The notes under the pieces were generated by a model. It did no database searches. It was not told where the DNA came from and was given only the letters and a program-made list of their open reading frames with translations. The translations under genes and the position numbers were made by a program. 64,000 nt of DNA from Thereva unica (lineage: Eukaryota; Arthropoda; Insecta; Diptera; Therevidae), in assembly GCA_949987705.1 (NCBI GenBank), contig OX465286.1, positions 24,292,045 through 24,356,044 of the forward strand, given 5' to 3'. How positions within the stretch are numbered: the stretch's first letter is position 1; the number at the start of each line of letters is the position of its first letter. Positions 10,299 to 21,912 of this stretch are shown piece by piece.

Positions 10299-12929
10299 AA
10301 AACAAACCGATTTTCTATACAAATCATATATATTTTATGCGAATACCAAAAATATTCCCCAATAGGAATATCGACAATTTTTTTTTCAAGCGCCATTGCA
10401 CACAAGCAGCTCTCAAACAGTCATTTCATATTTCAAACCTCGATTACACACAACATAAATATGTATTCATTTTTATATACATATGTACATATATAAATTA
10501 TTTTTAAAGTATTATTTGTATTAGGTTATCGAAAAAGCTAAAAAAATTGTGATGTGATTAAGCCCTTTTCAGACTCAAATCTACAATCTTAATATAACAA
10601 GAAGAATAGTTATAATTGATCTCACAACAATGTTAAGACCGCTAGACGAAAATGAAAGTATTTACTATTTTTTGAAAAAGCCGTGTAAAAAATGTCAGCT
10701 CCCTAAATAAATGCGTTCAGTACAGACCAAAAGAGACGGGCATAGACGGATGGACAGACGAACGGACAGACGAACGGCAGTACCGGCTTTAGGGGGCGAA
10801 CCCGGGCGACGGCCCGAGGGGGTAATTTTCCAAGGGGTGCCGCCGAGATCCAGTAATGTGTTAATTTATTTAGTTATTACATGATAACACCTCCAAAATA
10901 CAAAATAACATACAACGCCGGATATGTACAGGATATAAACAAAGTTTGTGATTGGAAAAACGTAAAAGTCTTGCCACTTGTCTTCAGTTTCCAGCAATAA
11001 ACCAGTGCAGGGCAATAGCAGCCTTTGAGAGCCACACGAGTATCCTCGGAAGTGTCATAGCTCTCCAATCCTGCTTGTGAATTCAACTGAGAGAGGTATA
11101 AGAGATTTATAGAAGTTTCTATACTTCGCTCACTCAATAGAGTAGATGGGCTTAATGTACAAAAACAAAACCGGCTTGTCCTCCGAAAAAGCCAATTATT
11201 GCGCGGTTTTGTAATAAACGCAACATAATCGGAACTTTAAATGCTTATGACCTCAATGTTTATTGATTGCAATTTGCTTATTTATATTGGAAGCATGTAC
11301 GTACGTTATTTTTCTTTATTTTTGAATAAAAGTTTTTCGTTTTCCCAGGAATAGATTACATAACAAATAACTGTGGGATGTGGAATACCATTTGTTCATA
11401 ATACCATAGATAAACTATTCTATAGATGGGAAAAGTAGCATCAAAACTATAAATTGTTTCTTTCCACTTGCTTTTACGAACTAACGCATAATGCCGCCTT
11501 ATCTTACCATTATCATATTTTCTGTGTTAACGCAATTTGCGCGAAGTTTGGCCGACGACGATGGTATCTTATATGGCCTAACAACGGGCGAACACCAACC
11601 CTGATTAAAACATAGTCGTTGGGCATGAAATAAGAACATTCCCCACTAAAACAGAAACCAACAGCAGCTAGCACTTCCTGAAAAACAAACCCACGTCTGG
11701 CGAGCTGTTTCTCTTGAAAAGACGTTTGTACACAACGAAAATGATCATGTTCCCATTATGCACATTCAACAATACATTTTATGAAGATTCTTTGTTTGGT
11801 TCAAATTTACCGTCGTATGCCAATATGTACTGCTCAGCACTCGGCCATTTAAATCTTTTGATCAAGTTTAGCCGTCGTGAGCCTGTATGTGCTCCCCAGC
11901 AGCCGGTGCTCACCCATTGTAAGGCCATCTTTTATTTGTACTCGGGTGATTGTATAATTTGGGCATAATAACATAAGTAGGTACCTAAAAAAAGTTAAGA
12001 ACGCATAAAACTATCTCGCTCGGGGCGCTACAATACCTAAAACCGGTCCTGCGTAGGTGTTCAGTCCATTTTGTTCAGCCATCATTTGCTAATCGAGAAT
12101 AGCAGAATGAATAACTCTGTAAATTTCATGTGCATTAAATTTTAGTTTGCTAGATAAATATGTTCTCAAGTTATTACCCCACGCCAAGCACAGCGTGCCC
12201 CAATAGCTAATTTTTTGAACAAACGATAATTCCCAAGCGTGGAGTTAATGAAACTTGAATATTTTCTTTAAACTATTCGTTTAGTTATAAAATTGCCTTA
12301 AATTCTGTCGAGACCAAATTTTTAAATTTAAAAATTAAATATGTTTCAATATGACGGATATATATTTTGTAAGTAAATTAAAATTATATCTAAAGATTGT
12401 TTAAAATTCTAAAAATTTAAGTCTGCCATTCGACATATTTAATTTTGTTAAATCAAGACGGATTCTCTGCTGTCAGCAGACCATTCCAATATACTTATGT
12501 TCCCGGAACTTATGTTCATTTATACTAGGCGGAATGCATTTAGTAGGCAACCATCTTTGTATTGGCCGAATAGAGGGCAAATTAAATTTCTCTCATATAT
12601 TTCTAAAAAGAAGAGGATATAGGTATAATGTATGCATTGTGCTAGCAATTTCTCTTTTTCATTTTAAAATCATTTTCGAAAAGCTTTGCTTTCAGCGGAA
12701 ACAAAGGGTGTTTTATCGATATGATAATTGAGTGTTTTCTTACACATTTTCTTTAAGTGCTCCATTTTGGTCTTATTTTTTTATTCCTGAAGTTTTTCGT
12801 TTTTTTTTTTTATTACAAACTCTTTATATTTCCTCAACAAACCAGAATTATCGTTTGCGGTTGTAACATACTTTTTTTTCATCTTCCAAACATTGTTTGC
12901 AGAAAATTTTTGCGGGCTAAATATTTACT
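10299..12929. other. P copy 1 interior, mostly non-coding
   Basis: A short GACGGACAGACGAACG repeat lies at about 10740-10785. Directly after it, near 10784, CAGTACCGGCTTTAGGGGGC followed by GGGCCCG-like sequence looks like the end of a hAT-type MITE. The segment 10835-11005 (with an M-I-T-P-P-K-Y-K-I-T-Y frame at 10880 onwards) recurs at 46505-46710 in P copy 2, so it belongs to the family interior. The remainder, 11150-12929, shows no recognisable gene. Confidence 0.5.
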
Positions 12930-13957
12930 CTATCTTATAATACTATCTTACTTCTATGACTCTAAAACAGATAATTCCTGTAATTGCAAGTCCTAGATTA
13001 AATTCCTGCTTTCATACTTTTGCCTTGAAAAATTGACTGTAGCCTTTCCTCATATTCATTAATTGAAGAGTTTACAAATATCAAGCAAGGTATTGAGCCT
13101 ATTTTTAATTTCTTTTTACCAAAACAACTACTACCGCAATGTTTTGAGCAGACGTACGCATTTTTTATTGTGGACGGGGATGGTAATTTACAAGCATTTA
13201 TGAAAAGGACTTGTCCCAGATTTTGGAAATCGAAAGAATTTCAGATATGGCTCAGCATGTTTATGCGCTTTGCAACTTTGGATGATGCAAACAACTCCCC
13301 AGGGTATGCGACTTTTTTGCATTTTTTACAAAAAACTGTGGCCAAAAATCTTCGCCCACAACATACCTACAACAAAAGACCTACTTAAAGCCAAAATCCA
13401 ACATTTAAAGGCAAAAGCGAAAATTCTATAGATAAAATAAAATATAGAATAATTTCCTAAATTCGTTTGTAAAATCATTCTAGTTATACCGAAATACCAG
13501 AAAATAAAAAAAATTCGAAAATCCGTAGCCAAAAAAACCTCAACCAAGTACCTACCTATTTTAAAAATATCGCAAACAAATTTAAAATCAAGAGAAATTA
13601 GAAGTCATTAAAAAAATACACTGAATGTTCTAGGAAATAGTTAAAATACAAAGCATCAGGGAAATCCTTCAATGTAGCGCTAGACGTAAATGTTTGAAAG
13701 ATGACAATGCTGCGAGGAACATTCTGTTGTCAGTTCCTTTCCTTGCCCCCCTAAAATTCTAGCTTCCTTATCGACAAACTCACCGCATGTCTTGTGCTGC
13801 GGACCATGACCACGTTCGCCTCCTTGTGTAGCTAGAAACTCGAATATGTTGCATGTTGCTAAGGGGGAGGCAATCTCAGAGGCCTGCCGAGGCAAAAAGC
13901 GTTCGGGTTTTTAGTTCTAGCTGTCGCATCTTTATACGGAGTATTATGTTATCTCTG
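12930..13957. repeat. Right long inverted repeat of P copy 1, with conserved short open frame
   Basis: Inverted copy of 8407-9430. On the plus strand it holds an open frame ending at 13388, readable back to about 13060. It includes VDGDGNLQAFMKRTCPRFW and ends NLRPQHTYNKRPT. The frame stays open in all three arms in the window (here, 8977-9195 and 45914-46132). I do not recognise a domain. It could be a terminal exon of the element's own gene. Confidence 0.75.
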
Positions 13958-14212
13958 CTTATATACATGTATCAGGATTTGTATGAGATACAAGTCAAAT
14001 AAACAAATCGCGCAACAGAAACTCATACAACTGCTCATACATTGACTCTGTACTCATACAAATGATCATACATTTTGTATATCGGTATTTTGCTCTTGAT
14101 TTGACAAGTCGCACTATTTCAGCGCCAGAAATAAATTCAAAAAGGCAAGAAACTTGCGCGTTGTTGTAAATAAAGTGAATTTTCAAGACATTTTACTTTT
14201 CTTTTTTTCAAA

Positions 14213-14460
14213 ATGTCGATGTGGACCAAAGAAAAAACCTTAAATCTCATAGATAAAATAAGATCTAGTGGTGTATGGGATATTAAATCCAAAGACTATA
14301 AGGATACAAACAGGCGAAATGATATTTTAGAAGAGATAGCAAATTCTTTGACTTGTTCCAAAAAAGACGTTGAGGATAAGTGGCACAATATAAAAAGTCA
14401 ATTTAGCAGGGAGCAAAGTAAAATTAACGCTAGCAAAAAATCAGGTTGTGGAACTGATGA
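14213..14460 (+). CDS. MADF (Myb/SANT-like) protein of the Harbinger element, exon 1
   Basis: The ATG at 14213 follows a short AT-rich leader. The product starts MSMWTKEKTLNLIDKIRSSG and contains the MADF pattern: a leading W, a central W (SSGVWDIKSKDYKD), then a DVEDKWHNIKSQF block. PIF/Harbinger elements encode such a DNA-binding partner, which recruits the transposase to the element ends in the nucleus. Homology fades near 14450, where the opposite-strand transposase ends. A likely second exon follows a TTTTTTTTTCAG acceptor at about 15384 (15385-15527, acidic, ending QQSRK then stop). The exon linkage is inference; the large 'intron' would contain the transposase on the other strand. Confidence 0.62.
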
Positions 14461-15329
14461 AATTTATACCTTTTTTTTTAGACATTGTCTTACTGCTTTC
14501 AATAGTATTACTTATTATATTGCCACGGTATAGACCCCTGAATACTACAAAAATATTCCCCATATTCTTTTCTATTGTCGGTAAGAATATTTGTGATTTG
14601 TCCTTGTTTTGGTTCTGTTTAATCCTATTACTGCGTTCACCACTTTCTGAAATTGCTCTCCAAGATCCTGGTATTAAATTTCCTTCGGAATCTTCTGAAT
14701 CAAATGTTCCTTTCGGTGTATATCGTGTAGATGCCTTATTCCGTAAGAAGTTGTGAATATAAATTGTTGCCAAAACTACACTTGTTGCTTTTTCGGGGGT
14801 CACTTGCATTTCCGTTCTTAAAACTCGAAATACTCCACTGAGTATACCGAAAACATTTTCAATTATTCTTCGTGCTCGACATAATCTATAATTAAAAATT
14901 CTTTGCCAGGAATTTTTCGGATAATGACCAGGTAGAGGCTTAATAATATTTTCGTCCAAAGCAAATGCGTCATCCGCTACGAGTACAAAAGGCACATCTT
15001 TAGTTCTTCCAGGAAGCGGAGCTGGCTCAGGTATTTCTAATTGCTTCTTACATAATTTCTCATAAAAAGATGTATGTTTAAGGACCCCTCCATCAGAAAT
15101 CCGACCTTGTATACCAACATTTGCATATATGAATTTATAATTCGCATCTGCAATTCCGAGCAATACAATACTGAATGATTGCTTGTAATTAAAAAATACA
15201 GTTCCAGAATTTGCAGGTGCCTTGATTTCCACGTGCTTCCCATCAATGGCACCTAGACAATGTGGAAAGTTCCACTTTTCTTCAAATTCATTTGCAATCC
15301 GTCTCCAGTCTTCTTCATTTGTAGGAAGC
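14441..15329 (-). CDS. PIF/Harbinger DDE transposase (HARBI1-like), C-terminal exon
   Basis: Read on the minus strand, the exon begins after an intron acceptor (TTTTAATTTTCAG, ending at 15330). It encodes PHCLGAIDGKHVEIKAP with the first catalytic aspartate, then SIVLLGIADANYKFIYANVG and the SDGGV motif. FVLVADDAFALDENIIKPL supplies the second aspartate and RRIIENVFGILSGVFRVLRT the glutamate. These are the DDE_4 nuclease landmarks in the usual order. No stop interrupts the exon. An upstream N-terminal exon was not found, because the region beyond 15546 is replaced by the palindromic block. So the transposase is probably truncated. Confidence 0.85.
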
Positions 15330-15384
15330 TGAAAATTAAAAATTACTTAAATTCACTACTATTTAAAATAATTTTTTTTTTCAG

Positions 15385-15527
15385 ACTACAGTCGTAAATG
15401 ATGAGCATTGCATTGACGAGGCAATTGAAATAACAGAGCTTGATGGGATAGACAAAGATGAGCCAGAAATGCTTATGCAAGATAATGATGGCAATAAAGG
15501 ACTAACTCCGCAACAATCAAGAAAATG
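15385..15527 (+). CDS. Probable second exon of the MADF gene
   Basis: Starts after a polypyrimidine-AG acceptor and reads TTVVNDEHCIDEAIEITELD with further acidic residues, then QQSRK and a TGA. An acidic C-terminal tail is common in MADF partners. It ends about 20 bp before the inverted block at 15546. Joining to exon 1 is inferred. Confidence 0.4.
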
Positions 15528-15545
15528 AAAGAGCAAGGATAATAA

Positions 15546-17887
15546 ACTGTATGAGTGAATTCTCATATTTCATAAATCATATCAATTAATACTGCGATAT
15601 TAAAACCATGATATCCTAAAATACAACGATATTGTAAATATTGAGTATGAGTTTTTTTTAATATCATCCAAATAAATCTTAATTCTAACAAAACGTCATG
15701 ATATCTTAGAATATAAGTTTTTTCTTAAATTCCATACTGTTGAAATTAACATCATGAATTGGAATTCGCGAAACGTGGGCGAACCTGTAACAAAACGGTA
15801 CTGATATAAAAAACAGTATGAGTACGTATGAAAAAAATAGTACGTAATCGTAAAACATAGTTTAAGAAAAACTGAACTTTCAATCAAAAAACTTGAACAT
15901 CTTAGAAAACTTCATAATGATAAACGGCATGAGTTGACAGTAACAAAATAAAAACGCTAAAGGAGTGTATGATTTTGTATTAAAATTATTACATTTATTA
16001 TAATGTAAACTTCGGTGCAACGATGATATCATGTGTTAATAAAAATCGTCAATTTCGCGCCAAGAAGGTTTTCTTTTCAGTATTACAAAAAAAGTTTTTT
16101 CAAATTTAACGCTTTCGACATGGTTTTCTGTAGATTTTGGCATGCTGAAAACGATCCCGTTGTCCGATTTGCCCTATCATTCCATAGTTTTGAGATATTT
16201 AACGCGCAAAAGTGCACAAAACACGCTTTTTGGCACTTTTAGGTTAGGATTGCTCAAAATCCTGACGTGATAGGGCAATTTGGCCAACGGATTCGGATTC
16301 AGCGCGAAAAAATACTTAGGATACGACTATTAAATTGGAAAGGAGAAAAAATGTGCAGACCAGTGTTATCATGACTTCTCTTCTATATAACATACAAAAC
16401 CTCTAAACTAAAATCGAATAAAAGTACACACGAAAATGTCTGACAGATGAAATTCGACCTTATGTTTAATCGTCACTTACTAAAAAACAAATGATCATGT
16501 CATCACGCAAGTAGCGTGTTATCTTATTTGAATCAAACTAACTCTCCCAAACGAAAAAATCCTGGTAGCCAGCTTTATGTGAAATTTACACAAATTTCAT
16601 GTAAAATGCTTTTGCATCAAGATTTACACAAAATTTACATGCACCTAACTCTGCATAGTTCTAGAAGATTTAGATAAATACTAAACCAGAAAAAAGCTCA
16701 AAAAAAGAAATTTAAGTTCGAAAAACCTCAGGATTGTATTTTTTCAGAGTGCTGTATGCCGCTATCAAGTGTCGAAAATAATGTATGCAAATCTTCCTGG
16801 ACAATGCGTAGTTAGGTGCATGTAAATTTTGTGTAAATCTTTTTGTAAAGTTCGGCTACTAGGAAAATTATGTATTTGTTCGAACCGAAAAAGATTTTAA
16901 AAGACTACGTAATTATAACACGAAATAACAATTCATCAACAAAAAGGTAAATTCATTGAACATGAAAACCCTTTCTCTTATTAAAATCCGTGTCCTTCTT
17001 ATTAAAATCGTTGAATGATATGAACATGGCAGCATAAGATTTCTTTACGCATTATACGATTCTTTATTGGTCGAGTTGGAACGGAATAGAAAACAGCAAA
17101 TTCACTTGGTAACGTTTTATTAAATCAAGGGAATGGAACAGTGTTTCCTTCCCTACAAATCAGGGATAATTTAGACGTTGTTCATGCACGTGAGATGGAA
17201 TCTCACGTTCTGACAAATCAATATGCACGTCGTAAAGATAGTAATAGAGAAAATACGTTGTTATTCGTTGTTAAATGTATGAAATGGGGCCGGTATGAGT
17301 TTTCTTTAAAAGTTTTGTTTACAAATTCTGTTAAAGAATTGATACATTTTTGTTATATACATTGTTTGAATTGATTCTTGTTCCAGATATGGTGTTACGG
17401 AAATTTCGATTTTCATTCTATCACAAAGCATTTTCGAATGTAATAATTTTAATACAAAATCATACACTCCTTTAGCGTTTTTATTTTGTTACTGTCAACT
17501 CATGCCGTTTATCATTATGAAGTTTTCTAAGATGTTCAAGTTTTTTGATTGAAAGTTCAGTTTTTCTTAAACTATGTTTTACGATTACGTACTATTTTTT
17601 TCATACGTACTCATACTGTTTTTTATATCAGTACCGTTTTGTTACAGGTTCGCCCACGTTTCGCGAATTCCAATTCATGATGTTAATTTCAACAGTATGG
17701 AATTTAAGAAAAAACTTATATTCTAAGATATCATGACGTTTTGTTAGAATTAAGATTTATTTGGATGATATTAAAAAAAAACTCATACTCAATATTTACA
17801 ATATCGTTGTATTTTAGGATATCATGGTTTTAATATCGCAGTATTAATTGATATGATTTATGAAATATGAGAATTCACTCATACAGT
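15546..17887. repeat. Foldback element E, copy 1
   Basis: Both ends read ACTGTATGAGTGAATTCTCA inward. The arms 15546-15995 and 17437-17887 are inverted copies over about 450 bp, with very few differences. The interior is about 1.4 kb and contains another MITE (16561-16863). The short open frames in the arms look incidental. The right end abuts a reversed piece of the Ulp1-like gene. Confidence 0.75.
16561..16863. mobile_element. Small MITE inside element E (also at 22928-23230)
   Basis: Left end CCTGGTAGCCAGCTTTATGT and the inverted right end (CCTAGTAGCCGAACTTTAC) bound about 300 bp. Long inverted arms carry GATTTACACAAAATTTACAT and ATGCACCTAACT. A copy lies at 22928-23230 inside the inverted duplication. 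Confidence 0.6.
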
Positions 17888-18435
17888 TTCGATTATACTT
17901 ACTTGTTCACTCGTTAAATGATGTAAATTTAAAGAATCGTAAATGTGCAAGGTATTACCACTAAAATATGTACATATCCAATGAGAGTCACCGTGTAATA
18001 TTTGTACATGTTCTAAGTTGTCCGGTACAGGTTTGATTCTGTCAAGATTTTGGAGACATGCAGGTTCGTAAGGCAGAAATCTGGTTAAATTTTGTACTAG
18101 TGCAGTAAAACATAGCATTTGATCAGTTCCAATCCATGCATTATTAAGAATCGGTGTTTCCACATTGTATGTCAATTCTTGTAACTGTATTTTTGGCATG
18201 CCCTGCCATGTTAGTGGACGACGATATCTCCTTGAAACTGCAGGAATGTTAGTTGTTTCATTTGATACATTATAGTTGTCATCAACAGATTTCTCTGCGA
18301 CCGATTTTGGTTTATCAATTTCAGGTTTTTGTACAATTTCTTCTACTGCTTTTGCAGTTTGTTTTTTCTTAGAATCAATCATAATTGATTCATTACAAAA
18401 TTTCGTTGTATATGCAGTCAACACTCGTCGTTCAT
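17888..18435 (-). pseudogene. Truncated second copy of the Ulp1-like gene (3' part)
   Basis: The minus strand encodes the same residues as the C-terminal half of the gene at 20710-21912. It starts at RRVLTAYTTKFCNESIMI and runs to the element E junction at 17887. The two copies differ by about one residue (QKPEI here, QKSEI there). Upstream sequence stops matching at 18435, so there is no start codon or first protease module. Confidence 0.8.
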
Positions 18436-19024
18436 CCAGAAGTTCGTTAGAACTTCCGTATGAGTTTTTATAATGATTATGTTAATTTAAATAAAAAATA
18501 AAATGAAAAATGATGATGACTAACGAACGTATGTTTACCGATTCTATTAGCCCCTCCACACACACGAGTACCAGAAGTGTTGAAAATAATAATCGTCGAG
18601 GTTCTTTTTCAACAAATTTAGTTTTAATAATTATTTTCTTTTATGTTTTAATCATTTTCACATTTTGAATAAAGTTTTTTGTATGATTTTTATGCATTTT
18701 TTAAATGCTGGATCTCAATTTTGTCACTTTTTTCTTGTCGGGTCGGTTTACTGGCAGTGCTACGAGAGGGCAGCACTTGACACCGAAAACAACCTTTAAT
18801 ATGAAAAAAGTACAATAAAAGCAGTAAAAACAAGTAAAAAGTGTATAGAAAATAAAAAAAAAATAAAATAAAAATAAACATTATCAGAAAGAATCATAAT
18901 AATAATTAATTATGTCAAAAATTAAAATATGAATAGCTATGTCGGTAATGTAGAAAACTCAAAGTTTTAATATAACCAACAAGATGGCGCTGCAGTATGT
19001 CCGCATGTTTACTTGCTAGCCTAG
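18436..19024. other. No gene seen
   Basis: AT-rich stretch with homopolymer runs between the inverted duplication arm and the first TA-flanked MITE. Confidence 0.4.
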
Positions 19025-19595
19025 TATGGAGTTCGAACGGAATTCCGTTCCCCATATATATAAAATACACGTAAAAAGATGCACGGAATTCCGTTCACCC
19101 GATTTTTCCGTGTACTTTTTGTTTTATGTGTACGGACTTCAAACGGAATTCTGTTGGTAATATCACTTGCAAATTTCTAATAGATGGCTCTGCAAGGGAA
19201 ATTGGAGACTTTTTTCCGTTCACGTTGGAACGGAATAAATAGCTAGACAATTATTCCGTGTTGCACTTTGGGTAATTTTGACAGAACGACAGAAAAATAG
19301 CTGTTGCCTTGGTGATTTTTGTAGTTTATTGTAGTTTATTTTTTTAAATTGTCTGTTTTTTTTTGTGATTCTGACTCTGAATAATAATTGCGGTTTAAAT
19401 AAATGAAATATTTCATTTTGAATGCTTTTTATTTTATGTTATTTTCTTCTGACTCTGCAACCACCGCATACGCCCCACTAATTATTAATAAATATGTACA
19501 CAAGAGTCAGCTGTTTACTTTTTCTCCACTATGTGGAAAATCCGTGTAGAATTAAATTGCAAAAATGCTGAACGGAATTCCGTTCGAACTCCATA
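19025..19595. mobile_element. TA-flanked MITE, copy F1
   Basis: Begins TATGGAGTTCGAACGGAATT and ends with the inverted complement ending CTCCATA. The motif ACGGAATTCCGTT recurs internally. The TA at each end suits a Tc1/mariner-like target. It has no coding capacity. Confidence 0.7.
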
Positions 19596-19616
19596 CTATG
19601 TAGGCTTAAAGCCTAT

Positions 19617-20143
19617 TATGGAGTTCAAACGGAATTCCGTTTAGCATTTTTGCAATTTAATTCTACACGGAAAAAATCGTGTAGAAAATATTGTGGAGAA
19701 AAAGTATAAAGTTGACTCTTATGTATTTATTAAGGGGTACGTCTGCGGTGGTTGCAAACAAAAAATAAAAAACATTCAATAAGAGTAATTACATTTTTTG
19801 AACCGCAATTATTATTATGAATTTAATGAAAGTCAGAATTAAAAAAAAAAGGAATAAATTTCAAAAATCAGAACGGCAAAAGGTGATTTGCTGTCGTTCT
19901 GTCAAAATTACCAACAGCACAACAACGGAATAATTGTCTAGCTATTTATTCCGTCCAACGTGAACGGAAAAAAGTCTCCAATTTCCCTTGCAGAGCCATC
20001 TGTTAGAAAGTTTCACAAGTACAGAATTCCCTTCGAAGTCCGTGCTCCCAAAACAAGTACACGGAAAAATCGGGTGAACGTAATTTCGTGCATCTTTTTA
20101 CGTGTATTTTATATGGGGAACGGAATTCCGTTTGAACTCCATA
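19617..20143. mobile_element. TA-flanked MITE, copy F2, inverted next to F1
   Basis: Same termini (TATGGAGTTC...GAACTCCATA) and the same internal landmarks as F1, such as the ATTATTCCG/CTAGCTATTTATTCCG block and GGAAATTGGAGACTTTTTTCC, but in reverse order. The two copies are 21 bp apart. The flanks CCTAG and CTAGG are also inverted. Confidence 0.7.
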
Positions 20144-20709
20144 CTAGGCTTAATCTAAGTAGCTATTCGTCGTTGATCAAACGCCATCTTCATATTTCGG
20201 TTTCATTCGACCGCGCTTTTCTTTCCTGAACATTACAAATGTTGGGTTGACAACTACTGTTTTACCGACTGTTCAATTGAAACGTTTAAAATACATTTTG
20301 TCATTCTCGAATTTATTCGTTATTATTCGTTTTCGCGTAGCGGGTTTTTACACAGTGCTGTTTTTTAGTGATTGTTGCTTCTTAGATAATTATCAGTGTA
20401 AGAATTTGTTTTGAATAATAAATATTAAACGGTCGGCATAAAATTTCAACGTTTAATTTAATATTGCAGAATCAAAACAAATTTTGGAGAATAGAGTAAC
20501 AGCTCTGTTCTCGAAATTTAGGGTTAAGTTTATAAACATTAGAGCATTGTGTTGCTCCAAGTATCATAGATACTTGTATTCTGCTCCAAGAGAAATCTTG
20601 TCTGAGTAGAAATAGTAATTCCAAAACGAAAAAAGTTTTGTATTGATTTCTTCATTTTTTGGAGGACTAAAAAGGTTTTTTGTTTTTTTTTTTCTTATAA
20701 ATTGTAAAA

Positions 20710-21912
20710 ATGAGTTTAGATAATTGTAAGTATGATGGGATTCTGACTAAACTTGACTTGGATATAATCAAAAAAGGTGAACAATTGGAAATAATACATC
20801 TTGTTGCGTTTAACTGTTTGGTTGAAAAGGTTACTAAAAAAAAGTTTCAATATCTTGCTTGGAACGATACTGATTCTATTACTCCCGTGCGTAAAGACTC
20901 TGATTATATGCAATTAATTTATCTGCCAGGACATTTTGTCTGTTGTTATTACGACACAACAAACATATACATTTATGATTCTTTGAACATCGGAATATTG
21001 ACTGATGAGTTGTCATTGTTTTTGCATAAGCTTTTTCCCGATCATGATTTATCTAGAGTTATATTTCCAACAGTTCAAAAACAACCTAATTTCATTGATT
21101 GTGGAGTTTATGCTATTGCGTTTGCAGTGTCATTGTTGTTTGGAATGAAACCGAATGAAATCCGATACAATCATGATGCTATGCGAAATCATTTAGCTAC
21201 AATGTTCGAGACTTTTACGATTGACCATTTCCCTCAAGATCCTAGGTTCCAAATTCGTCAAGTATTACCGCTCGGGGTAGCTTTGTATAGGCGAAATCAA
21301 GCAATTGAAAAACGAGTTAGACTTTCTTTTAATAAAAAGTTCAAGAAAAATCAAAATGAACGACGAGTGTTGACTGCATATACAACGAAATTTTGTAATG
21401 AATCAATTATGATTGATTCTAAGAAAAAACAAACTGCAAAAGCAGTAGAAGAAATTGTACAAAAATCTGAAATTGATAAACCAAAATCGGTCGCAGAGAA
21501 ATCTGTTGATGACAACTATAATGTATCAAATGAAACAACTAACATTCCTGCAGTTTCAAGGAGATATCGTCGTCCACTAACATGGCAGGGCATGCCAAAA
21601 ATACAGTTACAAGAATTGACATACAATGTGGAAACACCGATTCTTAATAATGCATGGATTGGAACTGATCAAATGCTATGTTTTACTGCACTAGTACAAA
21701 ATTTAACCAGATTTCTGCCTTACGAACCTGCATGTCTCCAAAATCTTGACAGAATCAAACCTGTACCGGACAACTTAGAACATGTACAAATATTACACGG
21801 TGACTCTCATTGGATATGTACATATTTTAGTGGTAATACCTTGCACATTTACGATTCTTTAAATTTACATCATTTAACGAGTGAACAAGTAAGTATAATC
21901 GAAACTGTATGA
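20710..21912 (+). CDS. Protein with two Ulp1-like (C48) cysteine protease modules, 3'-truncated
   Basis: An uninterrupted frame of 400 codons starts MSLDNCKYDG after a CTTATAAATTG box. Module 1 (about residues 40-160) shows the Ulp1/SENP pattern: histidine in YLPGHFVCCYY, aspartate in IYIYDSLNI, and glutamine plus cysteine in VQKQPNFIDCGVYAIAFA. Such proteases cleave SUMO-like modifiers. A basic linker (about 200-290) follows. Module 2 (about 305-400) repeats the layout with ILHGDSHWICTYF and LHIYDSLNL, but stops before its glutamine/cysteine part because element E begins at 21904. The last codons before the stop already derive from the junction. Ulp1-like genes are carried by several DNA transposons, so this may be a transposon accessory gene; which one is not clear. 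Confidence 0.65.
   Translation: MSLDNCKYDGILTKLDLDIIKKGEQLEIIHLVAFNCLVEKVTKKKFQYLAWNDTDSITPVRKDSDYMQLIYLPGHFVCCYYDTTNIYIYDSLNIGILTDELSLFLHKLFPDHDLSRVIFPTVQKQPNFIDCGVYAIAFAVSLLFGMKPNEIRYNHDAMRNHLATMFETFTIDHFPQDPRFQIRQVLPLGVALYRRNQAIEKRVRLSFNKKFKKNQNERRVLTAYTTKFCNESIMIDSKKKQTAKAVEEIVQKSEIDKPKSVAEKSVDDNYNVSNETTNIPAVSRRYRRPLTWQGMPKIQLQELTYNVETPILNNAWIGTDQMLCFTALVQNLTRFLPYEPACLQNLDRIKPVPDNLEHVQILHGDSHWICTYFSGNTLHIYDSLNLHHLTSEQVSIIETV

Larger units (their letters stand above)
8407..13957. mobile_element. P-superfamily DNA transposon, copy 1 (5.55 kb)
   Basis: The element has ends CAGAGATAACATAATACTCC and the exact inverted complement, flanked by a 7-bp direct repeat CTTATAT (8400-8406 and 13958-13964). 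The inverted repeats are very long, about 1 kb each (8407 to about 9430 and about 12930 to 13957), with small indels. The interior holds a decayed P/THAP9-type transposase (9440-10298). The CA start, a 7-8-bp duplication and this transposase all fit the P superfamily. It sits inside the left end of the Harbinger element. The same family interrupts 18S at 45348. Confidence 0.8.
16008..18435 (-). repeat. Left arm of a 2.4-kb inverted duplication
   Basis: This whole segment is the reverse complement of 21355-23783 with only sporadic single-base differences. The duplicated unit spans the 3' part of the Ulp1-like gene plus most of element E. It also contains shared MITEs, so the copy arose after those insertions. 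Confidence 0.85.
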
